Of a stretch of DNA of 64,000 nt, positions 20,293 to 28,609 are shown one piece after another. The position numbers were made by a program, and so were the translations under genes. Every line of letters starts with the position of its first letter. The stretch's first letter is position 1. The notes under the pieces are model-generated. The model was not told where the DNA came from. It did no database searches and was given only the letters and a program-made list of their open reading frames with translations. The stretch is from NCBI RefSeq assembly GCF_002904295.1, contig NZ_PPHG01000048.1, forward strand, positions 38,997 to 102,996. Direction: 5' to 3'. The DNA comes from Amycolatopsis sp. CA-128772 (GTDB lineage: Bacteria; Actinomycetota; Actinomycetes; Mycobacteriales; Pseudonocardiaceae).

Positions 20293-21078
20293 GTGGTGAA
20301 CGTGTTCGACGTGAGTACCTACCTGCGGCGGATCGGCTGCGCCGGAGTCACCGGCGCCGACCTGGAAACGCTGCGGAGGCTGCAGAAGAGCCACCTCATG
20401 GCGATTCCGTACAGCAGTGTCGCCTACGGGCTGCGGGACGCGACCGACGTCGTCGACCTGGACGAGGACGCCGTCTTCGAAACCAGCATCGTCCAGGGGA
20501 AGGGGGGTGCCTGCTACCACCTGAACCGGCTGTTCCACCGACTGCTGACCGAGCTGGGCTACGACGTCTCGCCGCTCGCCGGCAGCACCACCGAGGGCCG
20601 CGAGACCTTCGGGACCGACGTCGAGCACATGTTCAACCTGGTCACCCTGGACGGCCGCGAATGGCTGGCCGACGTCGGCTACCCCGGCCCGACCTACCTC
20701 GAGCCGCTGCCGGTCGGCGCGGGCGTGCAGACCCAGTACGGGAGCCAGTTCCGGCTGGTGGAACGGGATTCCGGGTACGCGCTGCAACGCCGGGGCGCGG
20801 TCACCCGCTGGAGCGTCGTCTACACGTTCACGACGCAGCCCCGCCAGTGGAGCGACTGGAAGGAGCTGGAGGACAACTTCCGGGCCCTCGTCGGGGACAC
20901 CGCCCGAACCGACCTGCAGGAGGTCCTGTGCGGCCGGGCGTTCGCGAACGGCCAGGTGTTCCTGCGGCAGCGCCGGTACCTGACGGTCCGGGACGGCCGC
21001 GAGCAGGTGCGCACGATCACCGACGACGACGAGCACCGGACGCTGATCGACCGCGTGCTGTCCGGCGAGCTCGGCTGA
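20293..21078 (+). CDS. rifF: Amide synthase releasing and cyclising the polyketide (arylamine N-acetyltransferase family)
   Basis: Family member of arylamine N-acetyltransferases that in ansamycin clusters lifts the finished chain off the last ACP and joins it to the AHBA nitrogen, closing the macrolactam. The catalytic triad is visible: Cys74 in GGACYHLNRLF, His112 in EHMFNLV and Asp127 in LADVGY (numbered from the GTG at 20293). Length, about 260 residues, is normal. Three in-frame GTG codons (20293, 20296, 20302) follow the GAAAGAAGG ribosome site; 20302 has the best spacing and gives the N-terminus MFDVSTYL, so the true start may be 9 bases later. The gene begins six bases after the PKS stop, so the two are co-transcribed. 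Confidence 0.94.
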   Translation: MVNVFDVSTYLRRIGCAGVTGADLETLRRLQKSHLMAIPYSSVAYGLRDATDVVDLDEDAVFETSIVQGKGGACYHLNRLFHRLLTELGYDVSPLAGSTTEGRETFGTDVEHMFNLVTLDGREWLADVGYPGPTYLEPLPVGAGVQTQYGSQFRLVERDSGYALQRRGAVTRWSVVYTFTTQPRQWSDWKELEDNFRALVGDTARTDLQEVLCGRAFANGQVFLRQRRYLTVRDGREQVRTITDDDEHRTLIDRVLSGELG

Positions 21079-21096
21079 ACCGGGGAAGGGACGACG

Positions 21097-21285
21097 ATGA
21101 CGGACAGGAACGGCCTGCTGGCGAAGTTCGCCGGCCTCTGCAGGGCCGCGTACGCGCACCACTACATCCCGTACCTCAATTTCTTCTACGGCGGCGAATA
21201 CCTCCACCACGGCAGCGAGCCGGTGGCCCGGATCGCCGACCTGCCGTACCGGACCGTGCCGGAGCCGCGGGAGAAGGCACCGTGA
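21097..21285 (+). CDS. Small unknown protein (62 residues) between rifF and rifG
   Basis: I do not recognise this protein. It is supported by context: an ATG after GGGAAGGG, 18 bases behind the rifF stop, and a stop codon overlapping the GTG start of rifG in a GTGA junction, the coupling used throughout this operon. The product is rich in aromatic residues and His (AYAHHYIPYLNFFYGG, then EYLHH), with no signal peptide or membrane helix. It could be a small partner of the amide synthase or of the dehydroquinate-synthase-like enzyme, or a translational spacer. The assignment as a real gene rests on coupling and coding bias only. Confidence 0.6.
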   Translation: MTDRNGLLAKFAGLCRAAYAHHYIPYLNFFYGGEYLHHGSEPVARIADLPYRTVPEPREKAP

Positions 21286-22340
21286 GCACCACCACGATTC
21301 CGGTCCGCCTCGGCGAGCGGTCCTACGACGTGCTCGTCGGTCCCGGCGTGCGGCACTCGCTGGCCGGGGTCGTCCGGCGGCTCGGCGCCCGGCGGGCGGC
21401 GGTCGTGTCGGCCCGGCCGGCCGGCTGGGTGCCGGACACCGGCGTCGAGACGCTGCTGCTGCCCGCGCGCGACGGCGAGCCGGACAAGCGGCTGTCCACA
21501 GTAGAGGACCTGTGCGGCGAGTTCGCGCGGTTCGGGCTGACCCGCTCTGACGTCGTCGTCTCCTGCGGCGGCGGCACGACCACGGACGTCGCCGGGCTCG
21601 CCGCCGCGCTGTACCACCGGGGCGTCGCCGTGGTCCACCTGCCGACGACCCTGCTCGCCCAGGTGGACGCCAGCGTCGGCGGGAAGACCGCGGTGAACCT
21701 GCCGGCGGGCAAGAACCTCGTCGGCGCGTACTGGCAGCCCAGCGCGGTTCTGTGCGACACGGACTACCTGAGCACCCTGCCGCGGCGGGAGGTGCTCAAC
21801 GGCCTCGGCGAGATCGCCCGCTGCCACTTCATCGGCGCGCCGGACCTGCGCGGGCGGACGCTGCCGGAGCAGATCGCCGCCAGCGTCACGCTCAAGGCGG
21901 GGATCGTGGCCCAGGACGAGCGGGACACCGGGCTGCGGCACCTGCTCAACTACGGCCACACCCTCGGGCACGCCCTGGAGATCGCGACGGACTTCGCGCT
22001 GCGGCACGGCGAGGCGGTGGCCATCGGCACCGTCTTCGCCGGCCGGCTGGCGGGTGCGCTCGGCCGCATCGACCAGTCCGGAGTGGACGAACACCGGGCC
22101 GTCGTCGAGCACTACGGGCTGCCCACCGCGCTGCCCGAAGGCGTCGATCCGGCGGTCCTGATCCGGCAGATGCACCGGGACAAGAAGGCGGTCACCGGGC
22201 TCGCCTTCGTGCTGGACGGGCCCCGGGGCGCGGAGCTGGTCAGCGACGTGTCGCCGGAACTCGTGGCGCGCGTCCTCGGCGAGCTGCCCCGCGCCCGGCT
22301 GACGGACCTGGTCCCGGCCACCGATTCGGCGCCGGCATGA
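21282..22340 (+). CDS. rifG: Aminodehydroquinate synthase (AroB family)
   Basis: Cyclises the aminoDAHP-type precursor to 5-amino-5-deoxy-3-dehydroquinate in the aminoshikimate route to AHBA. The 352-residue product has the AroB landmarks: NAD-binding SCGGGTTTDVAG, the loop HLPTTLLAQVDASVGGKTAVN, the metal ligands Glu in NGLGEIAR and His in NYGHTLGHALE, and a final HRDKKAVTG. The GTG start overlaps the stop of the preceding small gene and the stop overlaps the rifH ATG, so translation is coupled on both sides. A housekeeping AroB is also possible by sequence alone, but the position inside the AHBA cassette makes RifG much more likely. Confidence 0.94.
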   Translation: MSTTTIPVRLGERSYDVLVGPGVRHSLAGVVRRLGARRAAVVSARPAGWVPDTGVETLLLPARDGEPDKRLSTVEDLCGEFARFGLTRSDVVVSCGGGTTTDVAGLAAALYHRGVAVVHLPTTLLAQVDASVGGKTAVNLPAGKNLVGAYWQPSAVLCDTDYLSTLPRREVLNGLGEIARCHFIGAPDLRGRTLPEQIAASVTLKAGIVAQDERDTGLRHLLNYGHTLGHALEIATDFALRHGEAVAIGTVFAGRLAGALGRIDQSGVDEHRAVVEHYGLPTALPEGVDPAVLIRQMHRDKKAVTGLAFVLDGPRGAELVSDVSPELVARVLGELPRARLTDLVPATDSAPA

Positions 22341-23593
22341 GGCGGCTGCTGCACGGACCTGCCGAGCCCGGCGGCCCGATCCACCGCCGCGCGGTGGACC
22401 GGGCGCTGGGCCGCAGGCTGGACGAGGCACTGGCGCGGCCCGCCGCGCAGCAGCCGAGCTGGCCGGACCCGGTGCGGGCGGCCCGGGTGGCCGGGCTGCT
22501 GCACGAGGCCGAGCCGATCGTCGCGCCGGAGGAGACGGCCCGGCTGGCGGCGCAGCTCGCGTCGGTCGCCCGCGGCGAGGCGTTCCTGCTGCAGGGCGGC
22601 GACTGCGCGGAGACGTTCGCGGGCAACACCGAGACCCACCTGCGCGCCAACCTGCTGCTGCTGGCGGAGATGGCCGACGTGCTCGCGGACACGGCCGGCC
22701 TGCCGGTGGTCAAGATCGCCCGGATGGCCGGGCAGTACGCCAAACCCCGGTCGAACACGGTCGACGCACTGGGGCTGCCGGTCTACCGCGGCGACATCGT
22801 CAACGCACCGGACCCGACACCCGCCGCCCGGACCCCCGACCCTCGCCGGATGCTCCGCGCCCACGGCCACGCGCTCGAAGCGATGGACCTGGTCCGCAAG
22901 TTCGGCGCGGACGACGTCCACGTCAGCCACGAGCTGCTCCTGCTCGACTACGAGCGGGCCGTGCTGTGGGCGGACGAAGGTGGCCCGGAGCTGCGGGTGT
23001 CGAGCGGGCTGGCGCACTTCCTGTGGATCGGGGAGCGCACCCGCCAGCTCGACGGGGCCCACCTCGCCTTCGCGGAGCTGCTGTCCAACCCGATCGGCCT
23101 CAAGCTCGGGCCGAGCGTCACGCCCGAGCTGGCCGTCGAGTACGTGGAGCGGCTCGACCCGCACCGCACGCCGGGCCGGCTGACGCTGGTCAGCCGGATG
23201 GGGCACGACCTGGTACGGGACGTGCTGCCGCCGCTCGTGGAGAAGGTGGCCGCCTCCGGGCACGAGGTGATCTGGCAGTGCGACCCGATGCACGGCAACA
23301 CCCGCCGGTCGGGCAACGGGTACAAGACCCGGCACTTCGACGACGTGCTCGACGAGCTCGCCGGCTTCTTCGAGGTGCACCGCGACCTCGGCACCCACCC
23401 CGGCGGCATCCACGTCGAGGTGACCGGCGAGGACGTGACCGAATGCCTCGGCGGCGCCCCGGGCGTCGCCGAGGCCGACCTGCCCGCCCGCTACCGGACG
23501 GCCTGCGACCCGCGGCTCAACGCCGGCCAGTCGATCCAGCTCGCCCACCTGGTCGCGGACCTGTTGTGCGGCAAGCGGGTGGAGGTCCGGTGA
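22337..23593 (+). CDS. rifH: Class II (plant-type) DAHP/aminoDAHP synthase
   Basis: First committed enzyme of the aminoshikimate branch, condensing a C3 unit (phosphoenolpyruvate) with an (amino)erythrose-4-phosphate. The 418-residue product is a class II synthase: metal Cys in LQGGDCAETF, RMAGQYAKPRS, the helix HFLWIGERTRQLDG, KLGPSVTP, VIWQCDPMHGNT and a C-terminal DPRLNAGQS. The ATG overlaps the rifG stop (ATGA) and the stop overlaps the rifI GTG. Class I and feedback-regulatory N-terminal extensions are absent. A second, primary-metabolic DAHP synthase would be expected elsewhere in the genome. Confidence 0.94.
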   Translation: MRRLLHGPAEPGGPIHRRAVDRALGRRLDEALARPAAQQPSWPDPVRAARVAGLLHEAEPIVAPEETARLAAQLASVARGEAFLLQGGDCAETFAGNTETHLRANLLLLAEMADVLADTAGLPVVKIARMAGQYAKPRSNTVDALGLPVYRGDIVNAPDPTPAARTPDPRRMLRAHGHALEAMDLVRKFGADDVHVSHELLLLDYERAVLWADEGGPELRVSSGLAHFLWIGERTRQLDGAHLAFAELLSNPIGLKLGPSVTPELAVEYVERLDPHRTPGRLTLVSRMGHDLVRDVLPPLVEKVAASGHEVIWQCDPMHGNTRRSGNGYKTRHFDDVLDELAGFFEVHRDLGTHPGGIHVEVTGEDVTECLGGAPGVAEADLPARYRTACDPRLNAGQSIQLAHLVADLLCGKRVEVR

Positions 23594-24378
23594 TCAGCGG
23601 GACCACCCGGCTGTACGTCGTGCTGGGCGATCCGGTCACCCAGGTCCAGTCGCCGGGGCTGCTGAACCCGCTGTTCGCGCGGCTGGGCGTCGACGCGGTC
23701 CTCGTGCCGGTGCACGCGAAACCCGCGGACCTAGCCCGGGTCGTCGGCGGCCTGCAGGCCATCGGCAACCTCGACGGCATCTTCGTCACGGTGCCGCACA
23801 AGGCGGCCGCCGCCGGGCTCGCCGGCCGCCGCAGCCCGATGGTGGAGATCACCGGCAGCGCCAACGCGCTGCGGCGGGAAGCGGACGGCAGCTGGTACGC
23901 GGAGAACTTCGACGGCCTCGGCTTCGTGGCCGGGCTCGCGGGGGCGGGCCACGACCCCGCCGGCGAACGGGTGGCGCTCGTCGGCGCGGGCGGCGCGGGC
24001 AGTGCGATCGCGGCCGCCCTGCTCGACGCCGGCGTCGAGCGGCTTTCCGTGTGCGACCCGGACACCGCGAAGCTGCACGCCCTGCGCGACCGCCTGGACG
24101 CGCACTGGCCGGGCCGGACCGCCACCTCGGCCGAACCGGACACCGGCGGGGCCGCCATCGTCGTGAACGCCACCCCGCTCGGGCTGGCCCCGGGCGATCC
24201 GCTGCCGGTCCGGCCGGACCGCCTGCCACCGGGCTGCGTGGTGGCCGACATCATCATGAAACCCCGGGAAACGCGGCTGTTGCGCGAAGCGGCGGAACGC
24301 GGCCATCCCGTCCATTACGGAATGCACATGCTCGACGGGCAACTGGACTCCTACCGGGCCTTTTTCGGTTTGCCGTGA
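23590..24378 (+). CDS. rifI: Shikimate dehydrogenase family oxidoreductase (aminoshikimate/quinate dehydrogenase type)
   Basis: A 262-residue AroE-family protein in the AHBA cassette. The catalytic Lys sits in VTVPHKAA and the Asp in ENFDGLGF; the nucleotide loop is GAGGAGSAI, and VNATPLGL and MHMLDGQLD follow the family pattern. In rif-type clusters RifI is thought to handle aminoshikimate, aminodehydroshikimate or aminoquinate, outside the strictly required steps. The GTG start overlaps the rifH stop. The 3' end is related to the tail of the short frame 285 bases downstream (see the duplication remnant at 24463). Assignment is firm at family level; the exact substrate is inferred from context. 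Confidence 0.92.
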   Translation: MISGTTRLYVVLGDPVTQVQSPGLLNPLFARLGVDAVLVPVHAKPADLARVVGGLQAIGNLDGIFVTVPHKAAAAGLAGRRSPMVEITGSANALRREADGSWYAENFDGLGFVAGLAGAGHDPAGERVALVGAGGAGSAIAAALLDAGVERLSVCDPDTAKLHALRDRLDAHWPGRTATSAEPDTGGAAIVVNATPLGLAPGDPLPVRPDRLPPGCVVADIIMKPRETRLLREAAERGHPVHYGMHMLDGQLDSYRAFFGLP

Positions 24379-24390
24379 CCGGCCGGACTA

Positions 24391-24435
24391 CTACCAGGCC
24401 GGGGGATGCGGCCCGGCTGGGCGCCGCCATATTTT
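24391..24435 (+). promoter_or_regulatory. RifZ-type box and -10 element before rifK
   Basis: CTACC-AGGCCGGG-GGATG lies at 24391-24408, a perfect fit to CTACC-N8-GGATG. A TAnnnT hexamer (TATTTT) follows at 24430-24435, exactly 21 bases later. It sits just behind the rifI stop and would start transcription of rifK-L-M-N. Confidence 0.75.
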
Positions 24436-24462
24436 GGGAACCGGGCGAAGATTCGGAGAAAT

Positions 24463-24663
24463 ATGGATGCGCGACAGCCTGCAGAACTCCCGCAGCCGGT
24501 CGAGTACGACGAAGCCGCGTGGAATGCACTGGTGAAACACCTGGAAAGCGACTTCGGCGACCGCCGTGTCGCCGAGCGGACGCCCGTGGCCGGTACGAAT
24601 GCGGTGGACCTCGTTCTGCAATGCCTCTTGGACTCGTACCGCGCTTTGTTCGGTCTTTGGTGA
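24463..24663 (+). pseudogene. Chimeric duplication remnant: rifK-like start fused to rifI-like end (66 codons)
   Basis: An open frame with its own GGAGA-type site whose first part (MDARQPAELPQPVEYDEA, then AVDLVLQCLL) mirrors the start of AHBA synthase (MNARQAPVFPQWPHYDEA, then ALELALQC). Its last part (LLDSYRALFGL) mirrors the RifI C-terminus (QLDSYRAFFGL). The bases around both starts (CGGAGA then ATG, GCGCGACAG) and both ends also match. This is what a tandem duplication of the rifI-end/rifK-start junction followed by internal loss would leave. The frame is intact, so a short peptide may still be made, but no complete domain remains. Confidence 0.6.
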
Positions 24664-24694
24664 AGAGGTTCGACTGATGGAGAATCGGAGAGAC

Positions 24695-25855
24695 ATGAAC
24701 GCGCGACAGGCACCGGTGTTCCCCCAGTGGCCGCACTACGACGAGGCCGAGCGGGAAGGCCTGATCCGGGCGCTGGAGCAGGGCCTGTGGTGGCGGATGG
24801 GCGGCGACGAGGTCAACTCCTTCGAGCGTGAGTTCGCCGACCACCACGGTGCCGAGCACGCGCTCGCGGTCACCAACGGCACGCACGCGCTCGAGCTCGC
24901 CCTCCAGTGCATGGACGTCGGGCCGGGCACCGAGGTCATCGTGCCCGCCTTCACCTTCATCTCCTCGTCCCAGGCCGCCCAGCGGCTCGGCGCGGTCGCG
25001 GTCCCGGTCGACGTCGACCCGGACACCTACTGCATCGACGTCGCGGCCGCCGCGGACGCGATCACCCCGCGCACCAAGGTGATCATGCCGGTGCACATGG
25101 CCGGCCTGATGGCCGACATGGACGCGCTGGCGAAGCTGTCGGCCGACACCGGCGTGCAGATCCTCCAGGACGCCGCGCACGCGCACGGCGCCCGCTGGCA
25201 GGGCAAGCGCGTCGGCGAGCTCGGCACGGTGGCGACGTTCAGCTTCCAGAACGGCAAGCTGATGACGGCGGGCGAAGGCGGTGCCGTGCTCTTCCCGGAG
25301 AAGGAGATGCACGAGCGCGCGTTCCTCCGGCACAGCTGCGGCCGTCCGAAGAACGACACCCGGTACCTGCACCTGATCGCCGGCTCCAACATGCGGCTCA
25401 ACGAGTTCTCGGCGTCCGTGCTGCGCGCGCAGCTGAGCCGCCTCGACGACCAGATCGCGCTCCGCGACGAGCGCTGGGCCCTGCTGTCCCGGCTGCTCGG
25501 GCAGATCGACGGCGTCGTCCCGCAGGGCGACGACCCGCGCGCCGACCGCAACTCGCACTACATGGCCATGTTCCGCATTCCCGGGATCACCGAGGAGCGG
25601 CGCAACGCGCTGGTCGCCCGGCTCGTCGAGGCCGGCCTGCCCGCGTTCGCCGGCTTCCGCGCGATCTACCGCACGGACGCGTTCTGGGAGATCGGCGCGC
25701 CGGACGAGAGCCTCGACGCGGTCGCGAAGCGCTGCCCCAACACCGAAGCCATCAGCCAGGACTGCGTGTGGCTGCACCACCGCACCCTGCTGGCCGGGGA
25801 GGCCGAGATGCACGCGACGGCCGAGATCATCGCCGAGGCGGTGGCGTTGGCATGA
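24695..25855 (+). CDS. rifK: AHBA synthase (PLP-dependent DegT/AHBA family)
   Basis: Makes 3-amino-5-hydroxybenzoic acid, the ansamycin starter, by PLP-dependent dehydration/aromatisation of 5-deoxy-5-amino-3-dehydroshikimate; the same protein may also act as a transaminase earlier in the route together with RifL. At 386 residues it is close to the usual 388. The PLP lysine is Lys188 in SFQNGKLMTAGEGG, the position known for AHBA synthases. The diagnostic stretches WWRMGGDEVNSFE, GTHALELALQ, QDAAHAHGARW and RHSCGRP are present. I chose the ATG at 24695 because GGAG stands five bases upstream and the N-terminus MNARQAP matches the family; an ATG at 24677 is in frame but lacks a site. Presence of this gene is diagnostic for an ansamycin/mitomycin-type cluster. 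Confidence 0.97.
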   Translation: MNARQAPVFPQWPHYDEAEREGLIRALEQGLWWRMGGDEVNSFEREFADHHGAEHALAVTNGTHALELALQCMDVGPGTEVIVPAFTFISSSQAAQRLGAVAVPVDVDPDTYCIDVAAAADAITPRTKVIMPVHMAGLMADMDALAKLSADTGVQILQDAAHAHGARWQGKRVGELGTVATFSFQNGKLMTAGEGGAVLFPEKEMHERAFLRHSCGRPKNDTRYLHLIAGSNMRLNEFSASVLRAQLSRLDDQIALRDERWALLSRLLGQIDGVVPQGDDPRADRNSHYMAMFRIPGITEERRNALVARLVEAGLPAFAGFRAIYRTDAFWEIGAPDESLDAVAKRCPNTEAISQDCVWLHHRTLLAGEAEMHATAEIIAEAVALA

Positions 25856-25928
25856 GCGAGCCTGCGCGTGAATCATTCAACACTGCGTTCGCCGCTCAGG
25901 CCGCGTCGAGCGTCGGCGAGGCGTGCGC

Positions 25929-27002
25929 ATGAGTGTCCGGGTCGCCGTGGTCGGGCTCGGCTGGGCCGGCCGGGAACTGTGGCTGCCGCTGCTGCGCGAG
26001 CACGCGGACTTCGAGGTGGTCGCCGCCGTCGACGCCGACCCGGCGTCGCGGGCGGCCTTCGCCAAGACGGCCGGTGTCGTCGTGCACGCGGGCGTGGAAG
26101 CGCTCAGTGCCCGGGACGTCGACCTGGCGGTCGTCGCGGTCCCCAACCACCTGCACGCCGAGGTCGCCGGGGCCCTGATGGCCACCGGGATCCCGGTCTT
26201 CCTCGAGAAACCCGTGTGCCTGACCTCGGCCGAGGTCGACGTCCTGGCCGCCGCCGAGCGCAGCGGCGGGATGCTGCTGGCCGGCAGCGCCGCCCGCTAC
26301 CGCGCCGACGTCCGGACGCTCGCGCAGCTCGTGCCGGACCTCGGCGACGTCCGGCACGTCGACCTGGCCTGGGTCCGCTCGCGCGGCGTGCCGCGGGCCG
26401 GCTGGTTCACCCAGCGCGACAAGGCCGGCGGCGGGGTGCTGTTCGACCTCGGCTGGCACCTGCTCGACACACTCGCGCACCTGCTCGGCCCCGGCCGGTT
26501 CACGCAGGTGACCGGGGCGACGTCGGACGACTTCGTCAACGTCGGCTCGTGGAGCGCGGCCTGGCGCAAGGACTCCACCGGCGCCGATGCCGCCGACGTC
26601 GAGGACACCGCCCGCGGGTTCCTCGTGCGGGACGACGGCGTCTCCGTTTCGCTGCGGGCCAGCTGGGCCTCGCACGAGGCCCGGGACGTCACCCTGATCC
26701 GCGTCGAAGGCAGCGCCGGCGTCGCGGAACTGCGGTGCACGTTCGGCTTCAGCCCCAACCGGCAGCCCGCCCCCGAGCTGGTGCTGACCAGCGAGGGCAC
26801 CACCACCCCCATCACGCTGCCCGCGGAGCCGATCGGCGCCGAGTACCGGCGGCAGCTGGACGGGCTCGCCGCGCGGCTGGCCGACCCCGGCAACCGCGGC
26901 GTCGCCGTGGCCGAGGCCCGGCCGATCGTCCGGATGATCGAAAACTTCTACGCCTCGGCCCGGTCGGCGCGCGATCCGCGCCCGGTGCCCGCGTACCAGT
27001 AG
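25929..27002 (+). CDS. rifL: GFO/IDH/MocA-family oxidoreductase partner of AHBA synthase
   Basis: A 357-residue NAD(P)-dependent oxidoreductase with an N-terminal Rossmann motif (VVGLGWAGRELW), the family motif EKPVCLT and GWHLLDTLAHLLGP. In AHBA cassettes RifL is required together with RifK, probably oxidising UDP-glucose at C-3 so that RifK can aminate it on the way to kanosamine. The ATG at 25929 is chosen over an in-frame GTG six bases upstream. It follows rifK after a 73-base gap and precedes rifM by 12 bases, the same operon. Function follows established work on the rif cassette; the sequence itself shows only the family. Confidence 0.92.
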   Translation: MSVRVAVVGLGWAGRELWLPLLREHADFEVVAAVDADPASRAAFAKTAGVVVHAGVEALSARDVDLAVVAVPNHLHAEVAGALMATGIPVFLEKPVCLTSAEVDVLAAAERSGGMLLAGSAARYRADVRTLAQLVPDLGDVRHVDLAWVRSRGVPRAGWFTQRDKAGGGVLFDLGWHLLDTLAHLLGPGRFTQVTGATSDDFVNVGSWSAAWRKDSTGADAADVEDTARGFLVRDDGVSVSLRASWASHEARDVTLIRVEGSAGVAELRCTFGFSPNRQPAPELVLTSEGTTTPITLPAEPIGAEYRRQLDGLAARLADPGNRGVAVAEARPIVRMIENFYASARSARDPRPVPAYQ

Positions 27003-27014
27003 AGAGGGTGCTCC

Positions 27015-27713
27015 ATGGCTTTCCCGATCGTCGAACGGCCGGACACCGAGGCCGATCCCTCGGTGCCGGCCCGGCACGCGGTCATCTTCGACCTCGACGG
27101 GGTCGTCGTCGACAGCTTCGCGGTGATGAGTGAAGCCTTCGCCATCGCCTACGCCGAAGTCGTCGGGGACGGACCGGCGCCGTTCGAGGAGTACCGGCGC
27201 CACCTCGGCCGCTACTTCCCCGACATCATGCGGATCATGGACCTGCCGCTCGCGATGGAGGAACCGTTCGTCCGCGAGAGCTACCGCCTCGCCGACCAGG
27301 TGACGGTCTTCGACGGTGTCGTCGAACTGCTGCTGACCCTGCGCACGCGCGGGCTGAAACTGGCCATCGCCACCGGCAAGAGCGGCCCGCGGGCGCGTTC
27401 GCTGCTCGACAGCCTCGGCCTGCTCCCGTTCTTCGCGCACGTGATCGGCTCCGACGAGGTCGCCCGGCCCAAGCCGGCGCCGGACATGGTGCTGGAGGCG
27501 CTGCGGCTGCTGGACGTGCCGGCCGAGCGGGCCATCATGGTCGGCGACGCGCCGACCGACCTGGCCAGCGCGCAGGGCGCGGGAGTCGCTTCGGCCGCCG
27601 CCCTGTGGGCGCCCCCGGACGACGTGGGCGAGCTGCTTGCGGCCGGTCCCGACGTGGTGCTGCGGCGCCCGGCCGACCTGCTCGCCATGTGCCCCTCGCT
27701 GGCCGTTCGCTGA
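27015..27713 (+). CDS. rifM: HAD-superfamily phosphatase of the AHBA cassette
   Basis: A 232-residue haloacid-dehalogenase-type phosphatase: nucleophile motif FDLDGVVVDS, second motif IATGKSG, Lys in ARPKPAPD and the acidic MVGDAPTDL. RifM homologues are essential for AHBA formation, most likely removing phosphate from a sugar intermediate. The ATG has GAGAGGG about eight bases upstream. The gene is packed between rifL (12-base gap) and rifN (5-base gap), in the order found in other rif-type clusters. Confidence 0.92.
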   Translation: MAFPIVERPDTEADPSVPARHAVIFDLDGVVVDSFAVMSEAFAIAYAEVVGDGPAPFEEYRRHLGRYFPDIMRIMDLPLAMEEPFVRESYRLADQVTVFDGVVELLLTLRTRGLKLAIATGKSGPRARSLLDSLGLLPFFAHVIGSDEVARPKPAPDMVLEALRLLDVPAERAIMVGDAPTDLASAQGAGVASAAALWAPPDDVGELLAAGPDVVLRRPADLLAMCPSLAVR

Positions 27714-27718
27714 GGCCC

Positions 27719-28609
27719 GTGTACCTCGGGATCGACGTCGGCGGCACGAAGGTCGCCTTCCGGGCCGAGACCGACGGCGGGCCGGCCGACGAATCGGCGT
27801 TCGGCTGGGCGCCGCGGCACAGCGTCGCCCGGGACCTCGTCCAGCTCGCCGGGCACGTGGCCGAGCTGCGGGCCCGGCTGCCCGCGCCGCTGCGCGCGGT
27901 GGGTGTCGCCATGCCCGGCACGATCGGGCCGGACGGCCGGATCGCCGCGTGGCCCAGCCGTCCGGAATGGACGGGTCTGGCCCTGGATCCGGCGCTGCGG
28001 GGGCTGTTTCCCGAAGCGGCCGTCGCCTGGGCGGACGACGGCGACCTCGGCGCGCTCGCCGAGGCCCGCGCCGCGGAGTGCGACAACCTGCTCTACGTCG
28101 GGGTGGGCACGGGCGTGGGCGGCGGCCTGGTCCTGCACGGCGAACCGTGCCCCGGCTCCGCCCGCGGCTCGTTCGAGCTCGGCCACGTCGTCGTCGAGCT
28201 GGACGGGCCGCCCTGCGTCTGCGGCCGCCGAGGCTGCCTGCAGGCCATCGCTTCGGGACCGGCCACTTTGGACAGTGCCGCTCGTCTGCGTGGCGCGGCG
28301 GTGTCGTTCGACGACCTCCGGCACGCCTTGGGTGACGGGCAGCCGTGGGCCGTGAGCGCGGTCCGCCGGACCGCCCGCGCCCTGGCCGCCGCGGTGACGA
28401 GCGTCCAGGAGCTGGTGCACCCGGACCGCGTCATCCTGGGCGGCGGGTTCGCGGCGGGCATCCCCGAGCTCGTGGGCTGGGTCTCCGAGCACCTCACCGA
28501 GTTCGCCCGGCCTGGTCAGCGGCCGTTGCCGGCGGCACCGGCCGCGCTGGGAGGACTGTCTTCCCTGCGCGGCGCGGTGTCCCTCGCCCGCCTGATCGCT
28601 ACCAGGTGA
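27719..28609 (+). CDS. rifN: Kanosamine kinase (ROK family)
   Basis: A 296-residue ROK-type sugar kinase that phosphorylates kanosamine at O-6, feeding the aminoshikimate route. Visible motifs: phosphate-binding GIDVGGTKVA at the N-terminus, GVGTGVGGGLVLHG, and the ROK zinc cluster CVCGRRGCLQA. The GTG start lies five bases behind the rifM stop with GAGG in between. The 3' end overlaps the stop of the convergent P450 gene by 11 bases, with no room for a terminator between them. Confidence 0.93.
   Translation: MYLGIDVGGTKVAFRAETDGGPADESAFGWAPRHSVARDLVQLAGHVAELRARLPAPLRAVGVAMPGTIGPDGRIAAWPSRPEWTGLALDPALRGLFPEAAVAWADDGDLGALAEARAAECDNLLYVGVGTGVGGGLVLHGEPCPGSARGSFELGHVVVELDGPPCVCGRRGCLQAIASGPATLDSAARLRGAAVSFDDLRHALGDGQPWAVSAVRRTARALAAAVTSVQELVHPDRVILGGGFAAGIPELVGWVSEHLTEFARPGQRPLPAAPAALGGLSSLRGAVSLARLIATR

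Noticed and set aside
12799..21210. A 2803-codon open frame on the minus strand opposite the PKS
   Set aside because: Antisense shadow of the very GC-rich PKS genes: Arg/Gly/His/Gln-rich low-complexity translation with no domain.
17289..21281. N-terminal extension of the frame containing rifG
   Set aside because: The frame is open by composition only; it overlaps rifE and rifF, which have clear domains. The true rifG start is the coupled GTG at 21282.
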